From Augochlora pura (taxonomy: Eukaryota; Arthropoda; Insecta; Hymenoptera; Halictidae), in contig NC_135782.1 of NCBI RefSeq assembly GCF_028453695.1, positions 8,432,001 to 8,496,000 on the forward strand: a DNA stretch of 64,000 bases. The letters run 5' to 3'. The number at the start of each line of letters is the position of its first letter. Within the stretch, counting starts at the first letter, position 1. The notes beneath the pieces were generated by a model. That model was not told where the DNA came from. It did no database searches and saw only the letters and a list, made by a program, of their open reading frames with translations. Both the position numbers and the translations under genes were made by a program. Shown one piece after another: positions 58,215-64,000 of the stretch.

Positions 58215-60275
58215 ATGTCTGTGAAAAGAAAACCTGACACTCAAGTACCAGCAGAGGAGAGTGACTTACTGTCAATTAGACCTCTAGGTGCAGGACAAGA
58301 AGTAGGGAGATCATGTATTATGTTGGAATTTAAAGGAAAAAAGATTATGTTAGACTGTGGTATTCATCCTGGATTGTCTGGGATGGACGCATTACCATTT
58401 GTAGATTTAGTAGAAGCAGATGAAATTGATTTGTTATTAATTTCTCACTTCCATTTGGACCACTGTGGAGCTTTGCCATGGTTCTTACAGAAGACGAGTT
58501 TTAAAGGACGATGCTTCATGACACATGCTACTAAAGCTATTTATCGTTGGTTGTTGTCCGATTATATTAAAGTTAGCAATATTGCTACAGAACAGATGTT
58601 GTATACAGAGTCAGATCTAGAAACCAGTATGGATAAAATAGAAACAATTAATTTTCATGAAGAAAAAGATGTATTTGGAATCAAATTCTGGGCTTACAAT
58701 GCTGGACATGTACTAGGTGCTGCTATGTTTATGATAGAAATAGCAGGAGTTAAAATTTTGTATACTGGAGATTTTAGTCGCCAGGAAGACAGACATTTAA
58801 TGGCTGCTGAAATTCCTAATATTCATCCTGACGTCTTAATTACTGAGTCTACTTACGGCACACATATACATGAGAAACGGGAAGATCGTGAAGGAAGATT
58901 TACAAATCTAGTTCATGAGATTGTTAATAGAGGAGGAAGATGTTTAATACCTGTGTTTGCATTGGGCAGAGCACAAGAATTATTGCTTATATTGGATGAA
59001 TATTGGAGTCAACATCCTGAACTCCATGAAATTCCCATATACTATGCCTCATCTTTAGCAAAGAAATGTATGGCAGTCTACCAAACTTATGTAAATGCAA
59101 TGAATGACAAAATTAGGAGACAAATAGCTATCAATAATCCTTTCGTATTTAAACATATTTCTAATTTGAAAGGCATTGATCATTTTGAAGATATCGGGCC
59201 ATGTGTCGTAATGGCTTCACCCGGTATGATGCAAAGTGGTTTGTCAAGAGAATTATTTGAATCTTGGTGTACAGATGCCAAAAATGGAGTTATAATAGCT
59301 GGTTATTGTGTAGAAGGAACACTAGCTAAGACTATTTTATCGGAACCAGAAGAAATAACAACCATGTCTGGACAGAAGTTACCACTAAAAATGTCTGTTG
59401 ATTATATATCATTTTCTGCACATACTGACTATCAACAAACTTCAGAATTTATACGGATATTAAAACCACCACATGTTGTTCTGGTACATGGAGAACAAAA
59501 TGAAATGGGAAGATTAAAAGCTGCTTTACAAAGAGAATACGAAGATGATCCTAATACAACAATGGAGATACATAATCCTAGAAATACTGTAGCTGTGGAA
59601 TTATACTTTAGAGGAGAGAAAACTGCTAAAGTAATGGGCACATTGGCAATGGAAACTCCAAAAACGGGACAGACATTGTCTGGAGTTTTAGTGAAAAGAA
59701 ACTTTAATTATCATATGTTAGCACCCTGTGATTTATCAAAATATACAGACATGAGTATGAGTCAAGTTATTCAAAGACAAAGCGTATATTTCTCAGCATC
59801 ATTACCAGTACTGAAACATCTTCTAATACAAATTGCTGGAAATTTAGAAGTAGTAGATGATAAAAAATTACGTGTTTTTAAAAATATTGACGTTACTATA
59901 GATGGGAAAATTGTTACTATGGAGTGGATTGCAACACCAGTAAATGATATGTATGCAGATTCTGTTTTGACTGCAATACTTCAAGCTGAAATGATGGAAC
60001 AGCCGCCAAAAGTTCTACCAGCTCCTACAAAAATGGATCGTATGCATTTTAAAGAATGTTTGATAGAAATGTTACAAGAAATGTTTGGTGAAGATTCTGT
60101 CCCCAAAATTTTCAAAGGAGAAAAACTTTATGTGACAGTTGATGGGAAAAAAGCACACATAGATTTATTAAATTTAGAAGTAACTAGTAAGGAAGATGAA
60201 ACTTTTCAACAAATAGTACAAACAGCAGTAACAAAATTACATCAATCATTAGCCCCACCTTGTGATACAATCTAA
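58215..60275 (+). CDS. CPSF3: Cleavage and polyadenylation specificity factor subunit 3 (CPSF73), single exon
   Basis: 686 residues, close to the 684 of human CPSF3. It is the endonuclease that cuts pre-mRNA before polyadenylation and also acts in histone mRNA processing, in the nucleus. The metallo-beta-lactamase zinc motif HFHLDHCG is at residues 78-85. YTGDFSRQEDR (motif 3) follows, then the beta-CASP domain with TESTYGT, SPGMMQSG and SFSAHTDY, and the final VLVHGE motif. The C-terminal domain (about 480-686), used for complex assembly, is complete. The ATG at 58215 (MSVKRKP) is chosen because no upstream in-frame ATG exists in this frame. The coding region has no intron. It could be an ancient intron-poor locus or a retrocopy, but the intact frame and the isolated housekeeping context favour the working gene. 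It converges on POLQ, 584 bases away. Confidence 0.97.
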   Translation: MSVKRKPDTQVPAEESDLLSIRPLGAGQEVGRSCIMLEFKGKKIMLDCGIHPGLSGMDALPFVDLVEADEIDLLLISHFHLDHCGALPWFLQKTSFKGRCFMTHATKAIYRWLLSDYIKVSNIATEQMLYTESDLETSMDKIETINFHEEKDVFGIKFWAYNAGHVLGAAMFMIEIAGVKILYTGDFSRQEDRHLMAAEIPNIHPDVLITESTYGTHIHEKREDREGRFTNLVHEIVNRGGRCLIPVFALGRAQELLLILDEYWSQHPELHEIPIYYASSLAKKCMAVYQTYVNAMNDKIRRQIAINNPFVFKHISNLKGIDHFEDIGPCVVMASPGMMQSGLSRELFESWCTDAKNGVIIAGYCVEGTLAKTILSEPEEITTMSGQKLPLKMSVDYISFSAHTDYQQTSEFIRILKPPHVVLVHGEQNEMGRLKAALQREYEDDPNTTMEIHNPRNTVAVELYFRGEKTAKVMGTLAMETPKTGQTLSGVLVKRNFNYHMLAPCDLSKYTDMSMSQVIQRQSVYFSASLPVLKHLLIQIAGNLEVVDDKKLRVFKNIDVTIDGKIVTMEWIATPVNDMYADSVLTAILQAEMMEQPPKVLPAPTKMDRMHFKECLIEMLQEMFGEDSVPKIFKGEKLYVTVDGKKAHIDLLNLEVTSKEDETFQQIVQTAVTKLHQSLAPPCDTI

Positions 60276-60859
60276 AAGATAGTATTTTTACAATTATTTG
60301 TAAAGTGACATGTTTGTTTATAAGATTCTTGTAACTACGACAGCACACGTTGTTAATTAATAAGTTATTTTATTTACTTCATAATTGATTGATATGATAC
60401 AAATTACATTACTTGCTTATCTTTATAAATACAACAGTAAAATTTATGTATAAAAATATAAAAAATAAATTCATATTTAAATATTTTTCATACAACATCC
60501 TTGAGCATTGTGTTATATGCAATAATTTCTGCCTTCACTAATCTGTATATGTAATTAAATTTTCGTATAGTATTTATAAAATTATTGTTGTAAAAAATAT
60601 TTGTACAATCAGATTTATGCATCTAAAATTATTTTGTTTGATTCCATAAAATATAGTAAATAAATATATATTATTTATACGTGAAAAATATGTAATTAAT
60701 TATTTAAAATTATTATACTGAGGAAAATTGATCATCTTGAATGCATGCAAAAAACACATAACATTGCAAATTCATTAAATATAATATAATAAATAATAAC
60801 TATCTGAAACATGATTAATTAGGAAAGTTATGCTAGAAAACACATATGAATGCAAGATA
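60276..60859. other. Shared 3' flank of CPSF3 and POLQ
   Basis: Very AT-rich. It holds the 3' UTRs of two convergent genes. An AATAAA at about 60464-60469 fits CPSF3. Nothing else is recognisable. Confidence 0.45.
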
Positions 60860-63800
60860 TTAGAGATTATATTCGGAAAGATCTCCCCAAGCTGGACCAA
60901 CTTTGAGTTTCACCGGTAATGGTACTGCAAGTTGACATACTTGTTCCATTGATTCCTTTACTATTGTTGCAACTTGTCGTAAATCATTTATGTTCACCTA
61001 AATTTAAAAAATTTGAGACTTTTTTATATGCTCTAGAGTATGTTTTATCGTTGTGTTTTGTACAATCGAGTATTTCAAATCGAATACAATCTTATTTAAT
61101 ATTTACCTCGTATAGTAATTCATCATGAAGTTGTAGTACCAAGAAGCCACCTCTTTGTAATGTAACTCTGCTATTACTTCTTAATTTGCGTGTAGAATTA
61201 ACAATAGGCATAATCGCTGCTGAAGTTGGAAACTCAAATCGTATCCTTTCTTCAATATTGACCATTGCCTTTTTTGCAATATCTGCTGCTGAACCTTGTA
61301 CTTTCGTGTTCACTGCTTGACGTTCTGCTTGACCTGTAATTTATTAATAAGTAGTAAAATAATTTCTAACATAAGTTGTAAAATAGAACTGTTTTCAATT
61401 ATTGTCTATGGCAAAAGAATTTACCTTTTTCTGCTAAATCCGAGCTTGCTAAACCAGAAATTGTTCTGCGCCTTTCTAGAATAGTTGTTACATATCCGTT
61501 TGCACGTGCTTCCTCTTGTACACTGGTTAACCACTTCGATATACCTGGATATGCAGCCATAAAAGATTCCAAAAATTTTTTTGCTTTTACTTCATCTACA
61601 GATAGATTTTCTGCAAGCGTTTTTACACCCATACCATAAATCATTCCATAACATAACTGCTTTGTATGTTGACGCATTTTGTCATCAACCTGTTTAAGAA
61701 TTTATTAAAATAAATGAAGCTTATACTGAATAAAAATTCTGGTTTTTTCTACATACTTGATCTTCGGATACATGGTTCCAAGTCGCTGCAATATTTTTAA
61801 AAATATCTCCTGGCTTTCTCATTGTGTCACATAATGCCATATCTTTCGAAAAATGGGCCAATATTCTTAATTCAAGCTGACAGTAGTCTGCTGATAGCAT
61901 AATATTTCCTATAATTGGTACAAATGCCATACGGACGCTTATGACAAAACTATTATCTTCAGAATTAAAGTCCCTTGGTACATTTTGCAAATTGGGTTCA
62001 TGCATTGATACTCTACCAGTCGATGTGTACGTAACACAATTGCCATGAATTCGAGAACTGGATTGAGCCAGATTTAAAATTGGATTAATGATCTGTGGTA
62101 TAAAACATAGTTTAGTACCTTAGATTAAATACTTTGTAGTACGATTTGTATGAATAGTTGTAATGTTAAAGATTTTTTCTATACATACTTTAGATCGCGT
62201 AGCACTTAATTTACGCCATGACATAACAAGGTTGGCTATAGGATGATCAGAGTGTTCTAGTACAGCTTTATTAACAGTAATTTTTTTTCCTTTATATAAT
62301 CCTAGTACCTAAAAAATTAACAATCCAACAGTTCGATTAAAGTATGCTAAATAAATAGAGTATATTTTAAACAGACAATATTAACAAACCTTGCCAACTT
62401 CTTTAGATGATGAAAAATTAAATTTCATTCCTGATAATGCGTATGCTCGTTGTTCTAAAGACATTACTTCTTCATGGATAACAGAAGACAGATCTTGTAA
62501 TGACTTTAAAGATACACCTAAACCAGTTAATTCCATACAAGCTAATAGAATTACCGTTTTCATTTCAATATCTATGATGGTATAAAATATTTTATTAGTA
62601 TCAAAAATTGTGAGGAATAGTTTATTAAAAATATGCATTAACAACAAAAATACAGTAACAATTACCTTTGTATGTATACAACAACGTTGGACTCAAACAT
62701 TCTAGTTTATTCAAAAGAATATCTGTTATGTGCCATGTAAGTACAGTTTCTGCGGATGCTCGAAATTCTCCTGGTATCGAGCTTTTTATATTTAATCCAG
62801 GCCCTGTTATAGAACAAGCATCTACTCGTTTCATTATGAAACACCCTTCTGGAAAATATTCTTTTACCTATTTATAACATAAATATTTTTCACTACATAG
62901 ACTACATATATTATAAAAGATAGAATTTAAAATTGTTTCTAATATACGTTCACATTTATTACCATTTCACTGAAATTTTTTTCATAAATTTCGCTATCAT
63001 ACAACCAATTGGCTACTTTCGGATCTAAAAATTTACAAGTTGCAATAATATCACAACACCTATATAAGATTTTAAATGTATCCTTAGCTGCATAACATTT
63101 TACATATATGTGTGTATTATTAAGTATTTCTTTTAGTAGCTTCATTTGTTCCCTGCCTGGAACTTTTAAATCTGAAAATTGTTTGTTTCAGCGTATATGT
63201 ACAGAACATATGATGCAGATATAACTTCACATACCTTGGTCATTACCAAAAGAAATGTAATATGCAATATTACTTTCCCAAGAAATAGCAGCACCACATA
63301 CTTTTCTATCTTCATCAACATAATTTTCTAGCTTTTTAGACCTTTTTTTTCTGTCAGTACTGGTGGAACTTATAATTTTAGAGCCAATAGTATATGCATC
63401 ATTCTTATATAATTCACAACTTATAGCCAAAGCGATGTATCTCCTTTGCATTACTTCACGTTTGAATAAATTAAATGTTCCCCTATCACTTCCAACTTTT
63501 ATAATATTTAATGTATTCCAATTAATTTTGTCACTTGTATTACTTGGAGCTTTAGATTCTGAACATGTTTCAGCTGATTTTTGTGTGATCTTTGTGTTAA
63601 TTTTAGGTTCCTCTAAGATTCCTGTTGACTTTGTTGGAGTATCCTCATCCGAAATTGCACTATCTATGCTACGATTTTTACGAATTAATAAATTGTGTGC
63701 AAGTATTTTCTTTAATGTCGGTTTAATCTTATGTTTCTCCACTTCTATCGTATTTAAAGAAGTGGTTGGGTATTCATTGCTCAACACAGGTTTGGAAATC

Positions 63801-64000
63801 TTTTGTGTATATGGTTTTTTCTTTTTCTCTGAGTCCAATTTATTCCTTATCTTAATACTTGCAGTTGGTGTGTGCATATTTTGCGAAGTAAATACGATAT
63901 CATCTGAATCTGATTTGTTTGAGTCTATCGATAATGTTCGGTTTTCACCATACATAATTATATTTGCAACAGGTGATTTTTCCACAGATATATCTTTTAA
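60860..64000 (-). CDS. POLQ: DNA polymerase theta (mus308), C-terminal half, partial at the right edge
   Basis: Exons in reading order: 64000(open)-63235, 63171-62963, 62867-62666, 62571-62390, 62308-62189, 62092-61757, 61689-61425, 61333-61107, 60997-60860. Together they give 814 in-frame residues. POLQ is the A-family polymerase of microhomology-mediated end joining in the nucleus. Motif A is LSADYCQLELR, motif B is KQLCYGMIYGMG and motif C is LQLHDELLYE, so the polymerase residues are intact. The last exon ends with GPAWGDLSEYNL, like the vertebrate C-terminus. The right-most exon (about 255 residues) is polar, lysine/serine-rich linker followed by the start of the degenerate exonuclease-like domain. 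The helicase half must lie beyond the window. A Pol nu-like gene is less likely given the long disordered linker. Confidence 0.93.

Noticed and set aside
1..64000. tRNA, rRNA, CRISPR arrays, endogenous viral genes
   Set aside because: I looked for tRNA B-box sequences with a partner A box, long spaced identical repeats with unique spacers, and viral polymerase or capsid motifs, and saw none that held up.

Overview
The window is nuclear DNA from an insect, almost certainly an aculeate hymenopteran and probably a bee. It is AT-rich, with short GT-AG introns inside gene bodies, TA- and TTAA-flanked MITEs, mariner remnants, and a cluster of genes whose closest known relatives are hymenopteran venom-type carboxylesterase and venom acid phosphatase Acph-1. 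One 100-base assembly gap lies at 6291-6390. The species cannot be fixed from the sequence alone.

Layout. Bases 1-23000 are gene-poor. They hold AT-rich DNA broken by five GC-rich patches without a recognisable protein, many transposon scars, and one intact GC-rich single-exon IS630/Tc1-like transposase gene (13940-15316). From 23083 the window becomes a gene cluster. It contains an 8-exon secreted carboxylesterase (+, 23083-38746), two head-to-head GNAT/arylalkylamine N-acetyltransferase-like paralogues (- 39433-42109 and + 42925-45251), and two tandem histidine acid phosphatases (- 45516-47468 and - 52184-54727). A 39-codon relic of the C-terminus of the + strand acetyltransferase (51859-51978) sits just downstream of the second phosphatase. 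This shows that the duplicated unit was [acetyltransferase 3' end + phosphatase]. The right edge holds two convergent housekeeping genes: intronless CPSF3/CPSF73 (+, 58215-60275) and the C-terminal polymerase half of DNA polymerase theta (-, 60860 to beyond the right edge).

Exon models were joined by hand from GT/AG sites and reading phase. All six spliced genes give uninterrupted frames: esterase 583 aa, acetyltransferases 288 and 296 aa, phosphatases 384 and 420 aa, and the POLQ part 814 aa. Both phosphatase copies have the same exon lengths from exon 2 onward. The catalytic residues of the esterase (S218, E349, H473), the RHG motifs of the phosphatases, the metallo-beta-lactamase motif of CPSF3 and polymerase motifs A/B/C of POLQ are all visible.

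How they fit together: the esterase and phosphatases carry signal-peptide-like N-termini and are secretory hydrolases of the kind found in bee venom, although expression in venom gland is inference. CPSF3 (mRNA 3'-end cleavage) and POLQ (theta-mediated end joining) are unrelated neighbours. I saw no CRISPR, rRNA, tRNA or prokaryotic features, and no clearly new molecular system. The most unusual items are the composite duplication, the start-codon change in phosphatase copy 2, the acetyltransferase with a degenerate CoA loop, the intact long-spacer transposase gene, and several structured repeats.
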